A stretch of DNA of 64,000 nucleotides from Asterella californica (Eukaryota; Streptophyta; Marchantiopsida; Marchantiales; Aytoniaceae): NCBI GenBank assembly GCA_036924285.1, contig JAYKYS010000018.1, positions 3,782,001 to 3,846,000 on the forward strand, given 5' to 3'. The stretch's first letter is position 1; each line of letters opens with the position of its first letter. Positions 37,682 through 47,895 of this stretch are shown here, in pieces. The notes below the pieces were generated by a model, which had not been told where the DNA came from, searched no databases, and worked only from the letters and a program-made list of their open reading frames with translations. The position numbers and the translations under genes were made by a program.

Positions 37682-37865
37682 ATATGCATGCTCGATGAAC
37701 TTTCGGGAACTTTTGTTCACATGCTGTTATCGGGGAAATTTAAAAGTGTTTAACGTGTTTAAAATTTAAAATTTAAACGAAAATTATTTACCAAGTAAAT
37801 ATAAATAATCAAATTATTCCATAAATATTAACTATTAACACATGCCTGGAAACACGAGAAGACCA
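37682..37865 (+). repeat. TATGCATGC repeat unit, copy 1
   Basis: It begins ATATGCATGCTCGATGAACTT, continues with a TGTTATCGGGGAAA block and an AT-rich middle, and ends CATGCCTGGAAACACGAGAAG. The same order of blocks is found in copies 2 and 3. Confidence 0.65.
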
Positions 37866-38350
37866 AGAGTAAAAGCATAAGACTTGATTATACTACTATG
37901 CTTCTAAACGTACAAGTCTAGAAACATGTTGCTATTAATAAATTAAATCAAAACACATTTTCCAGTGTTTAGATTTTGACTCGCTTCAAGATGGAACCAA
38001 ATAAATATGCATCCAACATGAACTTTTGCCCTTTCGGAAGAAAAAGACAAGCGTTGCGAGGAAAGCAAAATCTAGTAGCAAATTGGACCGGACAATGCAA
38101 TGGAGGATTATTGAATTTCTGGACCTATTATAAGTGTCAGATTATGATTATTTATTATTTATTAGTTTATGAGTATTAAAAATAAAAATAAATCTCTAAA
38201 TCAACATATATTTTAAATATAACTACTATATGTTATATACATAGTGCATACAAGAACTTTTAGAAAAAACCTATAAACCATGTAGGTTGAAGCGCGCCAC
38301 AGGAACATAATACCAAGTTCTTGTTTTGTAAAAAATTAGACTTTGTTATA

Positions 38351-38405
38351 GGTTTAGTTTATCACCTACCTTTCTCGCAAGAAAAGTTAGGTGATAAAGT
38401 AAACC
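38351..38405. repeat. Hairpin 1 of a covarying pair
   Basis: Arm 38351-38368 (GGTTTAGTTTATCACCTA) pairs with 38388-38405 with one mismatch and a 19-nt loop. It lies about 40 bp upstream of repeat copy 2. Confidence 0.8.
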
Positions 38406-38445
38406 GCTGTGCATTATTCCTCTTTTCCGAAGATCGAAAAGGTCA

Positions 38446-38607
38446 ATATGCATGCTCGATTAACTTCGCGGAATTTTTTTGTTTATTGTTATCAAGAAAA
38501 TATTTAAATATTAAATATTAAATATATACTAAGTAGAGGTAAAGAATTAAAAAATTCTATAAACATTATTTGTTAACTCGTGCCTGGAAACACGGGGAGA
38601 GCAGGAG
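38446..38607 (+). repeat. TATGCATGC repeat unit, copy 2
   Basis: It begins ATATGCATGCTCGATTAACTT, has the TGTTATCAAGAAAA block and ends CGTGCCTGGAAACACGGGGAG. A partial further start, TATGCATGCTTATCAG, follows hairpin 2 at 38791. Confidence 0.65.
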
Positions 38608-38694
38608 AAAAATCATAACTATTGAGTCCGCTCTGCGCTTCAGAAAGTACAAGACCGGGATGCTGTACTCATGAATACATTACTTTACTCTGGC

Positions 38695-38748
38695 GTTTAA
38701 TTTAATACCTAACCCTTCTTGCTGGAAGAGTTAGGTATTAAATTTAAC
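38695..38748. repeat. Hairpin 2 of a covarying pair
   Basis: Arm 38695-38713 (GTTTAATTTAATACCTAAC) pairs with 38730-38748 with one mismatch. Relative to hairpin 1 the core changes from TTTATCACCTA to TTTAATACCTA, and the other arm changes with it, so pairing is kept. Confidence 0.8.
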
Positions 38749-39874
38749 GAACATGCATTCCTTTCTCTTTCGAACTCGGAAGAGGGTGACTATGCATGCT
38801 TATCAGAGGTCAATATTCACGACTGAACTGAAACAAAATCGCTTTGAATTCGAACTATTTAGAACTGAAGGGTTCTGTGTGATTTCAACATATATGAAGA
38901 AGAACTATGTGATTTCACATTTACATTCATCTACATTTGGTTATTTCATAATTTACATTTATCTGTCATAGTTTTCTCTTGAAGTCTTCTACACTCTCCT
39001 ACTTGCAGTAAAGTTCAACAATATTAACTATAGAGTTACAACAAAACAGTGTGGTGTTTAAAATCCAAAATGAAGGTTCAGAATAAGTATAAAGTTTTAA
39101 GTACGGAGTTTTCCACCTTTATTAAGAGTGGTTCATGAGATGACACATGCACCATTTGTAGTATATATTATATTTAAAAGGGCTTCTTCGATCTTATTAG
39201 AATGAATACCATCGCTGCAGCTGTCCTATTTGTGCTCTTATCTGGGTTTTATTGCAACGAAGGGAAGTGAATGAATTTAATGAACTGATCCATCACATCA
39301 CAATCTTCTTCAGAGTGGCCGTGCGTTATAAAGAACTACCAGCTTGGTAAGTTTACATAGTAGCTCCGAGTCATCGCAGATGGGGCTGACGCAATGCTCG
39401 GGAAATTCCACTATTTAGTGACGGGAATGCCGGTTTTACTTTTCGGAATTTCCGGTATTCAACCAAAGCTCTGGCGAAATTTCCGAGACATATTTCTAAC
39501 TCAAAGGGTAAGTTCCTACTTTTCCCGATTCATTTTCTCCTCTAGCGACAACCGCTCGTACCGGAAAGTTCTCACCCAAAATCTTTCCCGAGCGCTGAGC
39601 CGCTGACGAAAGTGTGAGCTGAAAGGTGACGAGTGTGCTAGCTGAGCACTGGTTCATAGCCTTTTGGACCTAGAAACGTACTCCAAGTCCAGAATTTGAG
39701 CTTCAAAATTAACAACCTCTAAAGAAATGAGTTAGAGCGTTTCCCCACTAGCATCTGCGTTTCTTACCAAAATCGAAATCTCAGACATCAAATCCGAGCT
39801 CAATATGCACGATTTTTGTCCTGATAGTTATAATTTTTGTAGTTGTTTGGGTCGGACGATTTGTTATCTGGTAT

Positions 39875-39924
39875 AGTGCCATAGCTTCTCTCTTCAGACT
39901 CGTTCAGAGAGAAGCTATGGCACT
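39875..39924. repeat. Perfect 19-bp hairpin
   Basis: Arms 39875-39893 and 39906-39924 (core GTGCCATAGCTTCTCTC) pair without mismatch around a 12-nt loop. It lies inside a short minus-strand frame that has no recognisable content. It may be a foldback element or a small-RNA precursor. Confidence 0.8.
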
Positions 39925-40290
39925 TCGAAGGCATGTTTTGGAACATTTTGCGGAGCATAAAGATTTGAAAGTCATACGACTTACTCTCGACTGCTTCTTG
40001 AACTCTTTCTCCGAATAAGAGTTCAGCAGACGTGTGTCCTTGACCTTCATACGGCCAAAGTGCACGAAGAGCTCTCATCTATGGCTACAAATCTCGTATG
40101 CCTAAAGTGAGTCACTTGAAATTCTTGTATCTATCTCACCATAATCATTCTCAAAACCAGCAAGACTGATAACATGAGAAAAATCCGTTGTTTCTCTCGT
40201 AGATGGAGATACATGGAGATTGACTTTCATCGTGCACGTATATTCACCTCTTCCAAAGTTTTCAAAGTCTTAGAGAGAATATTCACATGC

Positions 40291-40340
40291 GGTTTAGTTT
40301 ATTACCTAACTCTTTCAACATCAAGGGATAGATAATAAAT
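40291..40340. repeat. Decayed third hairpin of the same family
   Basis: GGTTTAGTTTATTACCTAAC (40291-40310) matches the first arms of hairpins 1 and 2. The second arm (GGATAGATAATAAATTA) pairs imperfectly. Confidence 0.5.
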
Positions 40341-40627
40341 TAATATATTGATTATTTGAGCTTAGCATACTGTCGCATGTATATCCTCCAATGCGTGTCT
40401 GGACCCCTTGGTCCAACTAAGATATATCAGTTAAAAAATCGTTTAATTATTTTATCTACTTAAGATGTAATTATTATCTAACATATATTTCTTTTCCTAT
40501 ATCATTAAAGGAGCAAAAGTTCCCCAGAAGTTCATCTGGTATGCATATCAAGTGCTCGTCTGTTTTTAACGAGAGTGGTTTTTAATATCTTGTGTGGAGA
40601 AAAAGTCGAGGACTAGACAGGCTGTGA

Positions 40628-40795
40628 ATATGCATGCAAGATAAACTTCAAGGAAATTTTGCCCCCTTGTTGTTATCAGGAAAAAAAATAAGTTTTAAGC
40701 ACAAATCCTGTTCAAGCCAAGCTGATTTTAAGATCAAAAGATTTTATAGATATTAAATGTTAGCCAACTTGGTGACACATGAAGACCTAGACATA
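40628..40795 (+). repeat. TATGCATGC repeat unit, copy 3
   Basis: It begins ATATGCATGCAAGATAAACTT, has a TTGTTATCAGGAAAA block and ends near CACATGAAGACCTAGAC. It is more diverged than copies 1 and 2. Confidence 0.5.
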
Positions 40796-41600
40796 AACAG
40801 TAAGGGGAGCTCACAGACACGCTCCCCACAAGACATATGTGAGATGCTGATTACCACCAAGCATATTTTATCAACAGAGGTGAATATGCAAGAAAGTTAG
40901 ACTTTTAAACTTCTATAGTCCTCATAATGGAAGTCTTTGGAGAGTGAACACATCGTCTCTAGACACTTTACAATGTGGAAAAAATAAATATGTCATCCTT
41001 AGTTTTATTTTTAAATATAATTTAAAATAAACTTATATACGATCTTGCTTTCTGGATAGATGACGTTTGACTCGCTACAGTGTGTAAAGAGATCCTAAGT
41101 CAAAAAGCGCACTTAAGATGCTTTCCACAGATTATCAAGATAATTACTTGACCACACCCCTGCAAAACTTTATTTCCTTGATCACACTCGTGACTTGGTG
41201 ACACCGCATGGCAGTCTCTCAATCACAGATCTTATGTGGAGTTCCAACATGGAGTTAAAAGCCTATAGTGATCTTACGTGGAGTCCAAGTTGGACTCTGA
41301 TAGTTGAAAATGATACAAATGCTCGATAGTGACAATGTACAACAAGGTTGGGGCACGAGAATCACTGTGAAGGTTTGATAAGACAAGAAAACAATGAAAT
41401 CATATCCAAACAAGCACACACATCTCTCATGCGTAGAATTACAGTATGGTCACAAGATCTTTTGATGGACTGAGAAACTGTTCATGTGTTCTAGTGGTCT
41501 TCATCTGCTGCAGCATCAACATCTAATCTTGTTTTGCTCTTGAATGACTATCTAGTCGTCGTCCTCTGCAATAATATGAGAACTTATTATCGAGCGACGA
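40796..41600. other. No recognised gene; left flank of element C
   Basis: Broken frames and no domain. The last four bases (ACGA, 41597-41600) would be one copy of the target duplication of C if its duplication is 4 bp like that of B. The partner is outside the window. Confidence 0.35.
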
Positions 41601-42899
41601 TGTCGGAGTGTAATCCGTCTACCTAGGAAAGCGCCGGGCTTCTGGCTGTGGTTGTTCACTCAAGAGGTTGGCTTTCAGGTTACAACAGGGCTATAAACAC
41701 TCACACAGATGTGTAAGATCTAGTAATATACCCTGAAGGCGAAATTCAGGTCTAGCTGGCAGTAATAGGATCCGGCGGTGAACTTTGACACTCACGGAGA
41801 GGAAAACTATGAAGGTTTAGACCTCTAAACTTCCCCCTTTCTTGCTTTTCTGAGCAAGAAAACTACGGCAATTTCTGGTACCTAGATGGCTATTTCGACC
41901 TATAACAGGAGTTTGGCTCGATCAATTTCAAAGTTTCTTACAGGATTTGCAGTTCACAGCTTGCTGAACACTCCTGTGAAGTTGGGACTCCTGATTGTTT
42001 GTAGAACTCCAGATCTCCTTCCTTGAAGTCGCTGCTCTAGATTAAGAGCTTTTCAGACCCCCTCGGCTTCAGCGGCCGCCCTGAATTACTCAGTCACTCA
42101 ATCGATATGAAACTTTTTGTGAAATCGTAGCCCTGCTGGCGGAGAACACAACCTCGAAGTTTTGAAGCAATTTCCTCAAATCTGCTGCGAGTGACACTGA
42201 AAACCCTAAATCCAACCAAAATGATTCAATTCTAGCACAATCCGAACTTCAATTGCTCATAACTCCGTCTTTATTGACTCAAATCGATCGAAATTTTCAC
42301 TGGAAGTGCTTGGCATGACGAGCCCTCTCCCCCTATGTTCTCAGATTTCGAAGATCCCCCACCAAATGCTCGAACTCCACTCTAGAGCTCTGTTTCTAAA
42401 TTTAGAGTTTAACAAAAGACAAAAACAGACCAATGGGAGTTCATAGCTCCACTTGGTTGTCCTTTAGTACCCTAAACCACGTGGCAACTTAGTTTTACTC
42501 ATAGGCTACCACGTCAAGCTCCCTAGAGTGCCAACGTAAAACTTAAACTACCTAAAACGACACGCAGCCCCGAAAAATAACTTAAATCAGCTAGAAAGCG
42601 TGCATGGACGACAAGTAAGTATAACCCATGAGCTCAAACCCCTATCAGCATGGAAACCCTAAGTTATGTACATGGAACGTCATGGACAAGTAAGAAGTCA
42701 CTTGCACAAGCGCACAAATGCCTGAACAAGATAACTAACATACTATCAACCTACTATGACTCAAAATAGTGTTAACACCGTATGCAAAGGTGTCACACAT
42801 ATACATAAAGGACTAGAAGTAATATGAGCTAACTTCTAGAACTACTAAACCTAAGCGTCGGAGTAGAAGTCAAGCATGTAGCCGCCATGTAGCGCGACA
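41601..42899 (-). repeat. 3' LTR of element C
   Basis: On the minus strand it starts TGTCGCGCTACATGGCGG and ends ACTCCGACA, with the same ends and the same landmarks as the LTRs of B (1299 bp against 1373), but more diverged. The polypurine tract lies immediately before it. Confidence 0.85.
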
Positions 42900-42911
42900 T
42901 CCACCCCCTCT
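42900..42911 (-). other. Polypurine tract of element C
   Basis: AGAGGGGGTGGA on the minus strand directly precedes the 3' LTR and is identical to the tract of B at 51396-51407. It would prime plus-strand DNA synthesis. Confidence 0.75.
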
Positions 42912-42947
42912 GAACCTGCACATCCTCCGGTATGTGCCATATCCAGA

Positions 42948-44080
42948 TCAAGACTCTTCAGCTTCAGCTTCAAATTCATCTTCAACCTCCATTGAGTCTT
43001 CAGCTTCATCTTCAGTAAGCTCTGCAATGTTCTGGTCCTCCCCTCTCCTTCTAAAGAGCTTGATTCTCTTCCCTGCGACTGGTATCTTGAGCATTGCACC
43101 ATCTAACTCTCTCAAATAGTATGTGGCATTATCATAAACTTCTAACACCACATAAGGTCCGAACCATCTCTTGGAAAACTTTCTGATAGCGCTATGCTGA
43201 TTATCAAGACTACTATCATAGACTAACACCCAATCACCTTCTTTAACTGGTTTGGGTCGTAATCTATGCGTTCTATCAAATCTGCCTTTGTTTCTCTCTC
43301 TAGCAGCCTTTAACCTTTCCACAGCTTTGGCAACATCCTCAGGTCTTCGTTCTAACTGCTGGATCCTTAATGCAAGAAGATCCTCCGTACTTCTACCATC
43401 TTCCCATGGCAAAACATTCCAAGTAGGCACAACCTCCTCAATCGGCATCATAGGTTTTTGTCCTAGTATCAACTCTGCTGGCATGTAACCTGTAACGGTA
43501 CTATGAGTTGTACGATCTGCCCACAAAGCAAATGGTAGCAGTCTAGGCCATTCACGGATCTTACCCTTGCAAGCTTTTACCAAAGCTTTGATGATTGGCG
43601 GATGACCTCTTTCGCTCTTGCCATTCCCTTCAGGATTGTAAGCAGTGGTTAACGCCAACTTGATTCCCAATCGCTTGAAGAACTCAACTGCTTCTTGTGC
43701 ATCCAGCTCACCCCTATCTGCAGTGATCTTTCCCGCACACCCATATCTACAAATAACATCTTCAAGTAGAAAGCGGCAGACACTAACAGTGGTCTTCGTC
43801 CTCAGAGCACGGCCTTCGACTTGGTTAGATAGATCTTCTCTAGCCAAGACTAGATATCTCATTTGTCCAAGTCCAAATGGCATAGTTACCAGATCAACTA
43901 CCCATTTATAATGAATGGCTAAAGGATAAGTAGGATGCAATCCATCACGATGGCGTACGTTGGAATACATCTGCCAAGGTATACAGGATGAAACAAGCTG
44001 TACTACATCCTTATACATACCCTTCCACCAATACTTCTCCTTCATCTTGGCAAATGTAGCCCAAACTCCTCTATGACCGG
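42948..44080 (-). pseudogene. Integrase C-terminal two thirds of element C
   Basis: This continues C's pol after the B insertion. It reads without stops from the insertion point to the stop at 42948: the end of the HHCC region, the catalytic core (VVDLV, TADRGE, GKSERGH) and the C-terminal part with RWFGPYVV and GKRIKLF. In the zinc-binding motif the second Cys is replaced: SSCIPWQ where B has SSCISCQ. It is cut off from its 5' part and cannot be expressed as one protein. Confidence 0.9.
44077..44080. other. Left target duplication of element B (CCGG)
   Basis: CCGG before the 5' LTR corresponds to CCAG after the 3' LTR (52816-52819). Removing B and one copy restores the integrase reading of element C (WAG-HRG). 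One of the four bases has changed. Confidence 0.7.
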
Positions 44081-45453
44081 TGTCGCGTCATTTGACGGCT
44101 ACATGCTTGACTTCTACTCCGACGCTTAGGTTTAGTAGTTCTAGAAGTTAGCTCATATTACTTCTAGTCCTTTATGTATATGTTTGACACCTTTGCATAT
44201 GGTGTTAACACTATTTTGAGTCCTAGCAGGCTGATAGTATGTTAGTTGTCTTGTTCAAGCATTTGTGCGCTTGTGCAAGTGACTTCTTACTTGTCTATGA
44301 CGTTCAATGTACATAACTTAGGGTTTCCATGCTGATAGGGGTTTGAGCTCATGGGTTGTACCTACTTGTCGCCCATGCACGCTTTCTAGCTGATTTAAGT
44401 TATTTTTCGGGGCTACGTGTCGTTTTAGGTAGTTTAAGTATTACGCTGGCACTCTAGGGGGCTTGACGTGGTAGCCTATGAGTGTAGATAAGTTACCAGG
44501 TAGTTTAAGGCACAAAAGGACAGTCAAGTGGAGCTATGAACTCCCATTGGTCCATTTTTGTCTTTTGTAAAACTCTAAGTTTAGAAACAGAGCTCTAGAG
44601 GAGAGTTCGAGCAATTGGTGAGGTATCTTCGAAATCTGAGAACACAGGAAGAGAGAGCTCGTCGTGCCAAGCACTGTCAGTGAAATTTTTGCTCGATTTG
44701 GATCAATAAACAAGAAGTTATGCCCAATTGAAGTTCGGATTGTGCCAAAACTGCATCACTTTTGTTGATTTTGGGGTTTTCAGTGCCAATTGCAGCAGAA
44801 TTGAGGAAATCACTTCAAAACTTCGTGGTTGCGTTCACTGTCAGGAGGGCTACGACTGTCCAAAAAGTTTCAAATCATTTGATTAATTGAGTAATTCAGG
44901 GCGGCCGCTGAAGCAGAGGGGATCTGAAAAGCTCTTAATCTAGAGCAGCGACTTTAGAGAAGGAGATCTGGAGTTCTACAAACAATCAAGAGTCCCAACT
45001 TCACAGGGATGTTCAGCACCCTGTAGACTTCAAATACTGTGAGAAGATTTGAAATTCATCGAGCCAATTCTCTGTTCTATGTCTGAATAGCTATCTAGGT
45101 ACCAGAAATTGCCATAATTCTCTTATTCAGAACTTTTCTGTTCATATCTCCGTGTCAGAATTTGATCTCAGGTTGAAACTTCGTCTGTGAGTTCAGTAGT
45201 ACCTCATTTGCATGTAGGGGAAGTTTAGAAGTCTAAACCTTCATAGTTTTCCTCTCTTTGAGTGTGAAAGTTCACCGCTTAAACCTATTACTACTAGTTA
45301 AACCTAAATTTCGCTTTTTGAGCATATCAGAGGATCCTACACTCCTGTGTGAGTGTTTATAGCTCCTGCTGTGACCTGAAAGCCAACCTCTTGAGTAAAC
45401 AACCACAGCCAGAAGCCCGGCGCTTTCCTAGGTAGACGGATCACACTCCGACA
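44081..45453 (+). repeat. 5' LTR of element B
   Basis: It runs from TGTCGCGTCATTTGACGG to ACTCCGACA, 1373 bp, with TG...CA ends extended to a 5-bp inverted repeat TGTCG/CGACA. It should hold the promoter and polyadenylation signals. I could not place a convincing TATA box. Confidence 0.95.
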
Positions 45454-45463
45454 TACTCTCTTT

Positions 45464-45480
45464 TGGTGAACTCGACGTGA
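45464..45480 (+). promoter_or_regulatory. Candidate primer-binding site of element B
   Basis: TGGTGAACTCGACGTGA starts 10 nt after the LTR. A tRNA primer ends in CCA, so the site should begin TGG. I cannot name the tRNA. Confidence 0.4.
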
Positions 45481-45528
45481 AACACCTAGGGTGGGAGTTT
45501 TCTTGAGAGTGTTACAGGATCAGATATC

Positions 45529-47895
45529 ATGGCCAACCAAGGATCATCAAGTGGAGGTGCTGCTGCTGCTCAGCAACCTGCTCAGTTGGATGCTGCTACG
45601 ATGAAGATGTTCCAAGCTTTTTCCATGTTTATGCAGCAGCAGCAGAGCACAGAGAGGAAGGAGGTATTAGCAACCAAGGCGTTGCAATCTGTGGTGCATC
45701 AGATGGATCAGTTCAAGGGGACAGATATTTCCAAGTATGTGCGATACTATGCCAGGGAGATGGAGGTGAACAAGGTACCTGAGAAGGAGATGGTGGAGAA
45801 CTTTGAGCTTGCTGTTGTTCCTGAGATTCGTGGGCGTGTGAAGGAGCTCAAGCAGCAGCAAGGACAGAGTTGGGAGAGCTTTATGCGAGCTTTGAAGGAG
45901 GAGTACTACACTGAAGATTCAAAAAGGGTGACCAAGAGAACGTTCTTGGAGTGGGTGGTGAAGCTTAACAAAGGTTTGTCTGTAAATGAGTTGTTAAGGG
46001 AGTTTGATCGTCAATATGCTCAGCTTTCTAGGACAGAGAAGCTTACACTAGAGGTTGAGAAGACCGAGCTTTTCCTACAAGCAGCGGACGTGACTATTCA
46101 GGAGAAGCTTGAGCTGTTGCTGGAAGACAAGAGTGAGGAGAGAGGATTGAAGACTGACTGGAAGGAGGTTGAAGAGGCTGTTTCTTTGTTGACCAAGAGA
46201 CAGAGAAGAAGGGACAAGGTGGTGGTAAGTGCAGCAGCACCTCTGATAATTCCTGTCAAGCAGTTGCCTGCTAAGCCCGCTTTGGTAATTGCTAGAGAGG
46301 AAGACTCACCGCTTGATGAGTTGATTAAGGGTATGAAGGAGCTTAAGCTTAAGCTCACTAGGTTAGAAGAGAAGGAGCAGAATGTACAACCTGCTATGCA
46401 GAGACCTCAGATGAGAGAAAGCTTTGTTCATTGTTGTATATGGTGTGATAGCCTAGACCATGTAAGGAGAGACTGTGGAGAGTTTTTAGATGCATTGAGG
46501 AAGGATCTGATCTTCTTCAAAGATGGTAAGATCCATCTGAGAGAAACTGGGATGATGTTGGGAACCAACTTTGGCAAGGGTGGTATGAAGAGACTTGTGA
46601 ATGAAATATCAGCATCACATGCTGTTTCTCTTGTGAATGCTGCTACTTGTGGAGTGAAAGTGGAGATGGAGAGAGAGAAAGGGACTACTGGGTTGTGGTC
46701 TGATGTAGTGCGGTCCGTATCTAGAACAAAGCTAGATAAGGATGTGCTACGAAGGGTTGGCAACTCAATTAGAGAAACTACAGGATGGAATGACCCTGTG
46801 GATACTATGTCAGTGCATGCTTATGTTGCAAGAAGTCAGCATGAAGCTGTACTAGAAGAAAAACGCAGAAGGGAGGATGCAGGTGAAGCTTCTACAGCCA
46901 AACGACCTGCTACAAGGAGTGAAAGGGCTAGACCAGAGGCAAGGCAGGAGACAACACGGGAGGAGACTATGGAGGATCTACCACCTACAACACCAAAGGA
47001 GAAGGAGAGAAGCAAGGAGAAGGGTAAGATGCCTGCATACAAACTTCAGTCTGACATTGAGATTGCTACAGACTTGAAGCAGATGTTAGAGAATCGTATC
47101 TTGAATGGGAAGGTTGAGTTTACTCTGGGTGAGATTCTTGGGATTGCAAAGCGTGAGTTCCATGAGGTTATCATAGATATCATCAAGAGGAAACGTCAGA
47201 TTTTGGGTGAAGCAGCTACACTTAACGCTCTAGGGACCAAACTGTCGGAAGATGAGGAAGATGAGATTGCTGGTTATTGTTCTCAAGTATCAGAGGAAAG
47301 ATCAGATCAGCACGTGAGGTTTGAAGATGAGGTGGAAGCATCGCAGAAGAGCCATTACTCTCACAACCATTGGGCAAGAGCAACCACAGAGACCTTGGTG
47401 AAGTTGGGAGATCTGGAGGAACCTGTGGTGGCATTGATTGATCATGGCTCAGAGATTAATCTGATGTCTAAGGAGCTGTACAAGCGTGGGAGGTGGCCCA
47501 TAGACACCGACCATGGATGGCTTATCCGTGCTGCCAACAACCAGAGGGGAGAACTGTATGGTGCTTGTCCCAACATCAAGGTAACTGTGGGTGACATCAG
47601 TGATGTTCAGAATTTCTTTGTGCAAGACATGTCAACCTATCCTATCATTCTAGGGCAGCCTTACATTACTGCTGTTAGAATGGAGACACGAGTTATGGAT
47701 GATGGTTCAGCTTATGCTAGGATACGTAGTAGAGATGGCAAAAGAGCTGTTCAGTTTTTGACCGTTGCTGCAGAACATGAGAGGAATCGTGATAGCTTGA
47801 GAGACCGTCCACTACCTAAGATTACTCAAGAGTTTAGAGAGTCTAGGGGTTTTGGCAGAGTACCATTGAAGAGCGAGACTTCAACGGTACAGTAG
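45529..47895 (+). CDS. gag: Gag-protease of element B
   Basis: 788 codons from an ATG 75 nt after the LTR. After a Gln-rich start there is a capsid-like helical region (about residues 45-235; KYVRYYAREMEVNKVPE, FELAVVPEIRGRV). A CCHC knuckle CIWCDSLDHVRRDC (303-316) for RNA binding follows, then a charged linker rich in Glu, Arg and Lys, and finally a retropepsin-like aspartic protease. Its active site reads ALIDHGSEINLMS with D638-H639-G640 where D-T/S-G is usual; the later ILGQPYITA matches the second conserved retropepsin motif. Gag forms the particle and the protease cuts the polyprotein. The frame ends at TAG 47893-47895, and pol continues in the -1 frame from the slippery run at 47847. 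Confidence 0.95.
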   Translation: MANQGSSSGGAAAAQQPAQLDAATMKMFQAFSMFMQQQQSTERKEVLATKALQSVVHQMDQFKGTDISKYVRYYAREMEVNKVPEKEMVENFELAVVPEIRGRVKELKQQQGQSWESFMRALKEEYYTEDSKRVTKRTFLEWVVKLNKGLSVNELLREFDRQYAQLSRTEKLTLEVEKTELFLQAADVTIQEKLELLLEDKSEERGLKTDWKEVEEAVSLLTKRQRRRDKVVVSAAAPLIIPVKQLPAKPALVIAREEDSPLDELIKGMKELKLKLTRLEEKEQNVQPAMQRPQMRESFVHCCIWCDSLDHVRRDCGEFLDALRKDLIFFKDGKIHLRETGMMLGTNFGKGGMKRLVNEISASHAVSLVNAATCGVKVEMEREKGTTGLWSDVVRSVSRTKLDKDVLRRVGNSIRETTGWNDPVDTMSVHAYVARSQHEAVLEEKRRREDAGEASTAKRPATRSERARPEARQETTREETMEDLPPTTPKEKERSKEKGKMPAYKLQSDIEIATDLKQMLENRILNGKVEFTLGEILGIAKREFHEVIIDIIKRKRQILGEAATLNALGTKLSEDEEDEIAGYCSQVSEERSDQHVRFEDEVEASQKSHYSHNHWARATTETLVKLGDLEEPVVALIDHGSEINLMSKELYKRGRWPIDTDHGWLIRAANNQRGELYGACPNIKVTVGDISDVQNFFVQDMSTYPIILGQPYITAVRMETRVMDDGSAYARIRSRDGKRAVQFLTVAAEHERNRDSLRDRPLPKITQEFRESRGFGRVPLKSETSTVQ
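47847..47853 (+). promoter_or_regulatory. -1 ribosomal frameshift heptamer, GGGTTTT
   Basis: In the gag frame the codons read AGG GGT TTT, that is G GGT TTT, which fits the X XXY YYZ rule for -1 slippage. The pol frame has a TAG at 47844-47846, so it opens exactly at this heptamer, and gag stops 42 nt later. The same heptamer is kept in element C (55193-55199, minus). Confidence 0.7.
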
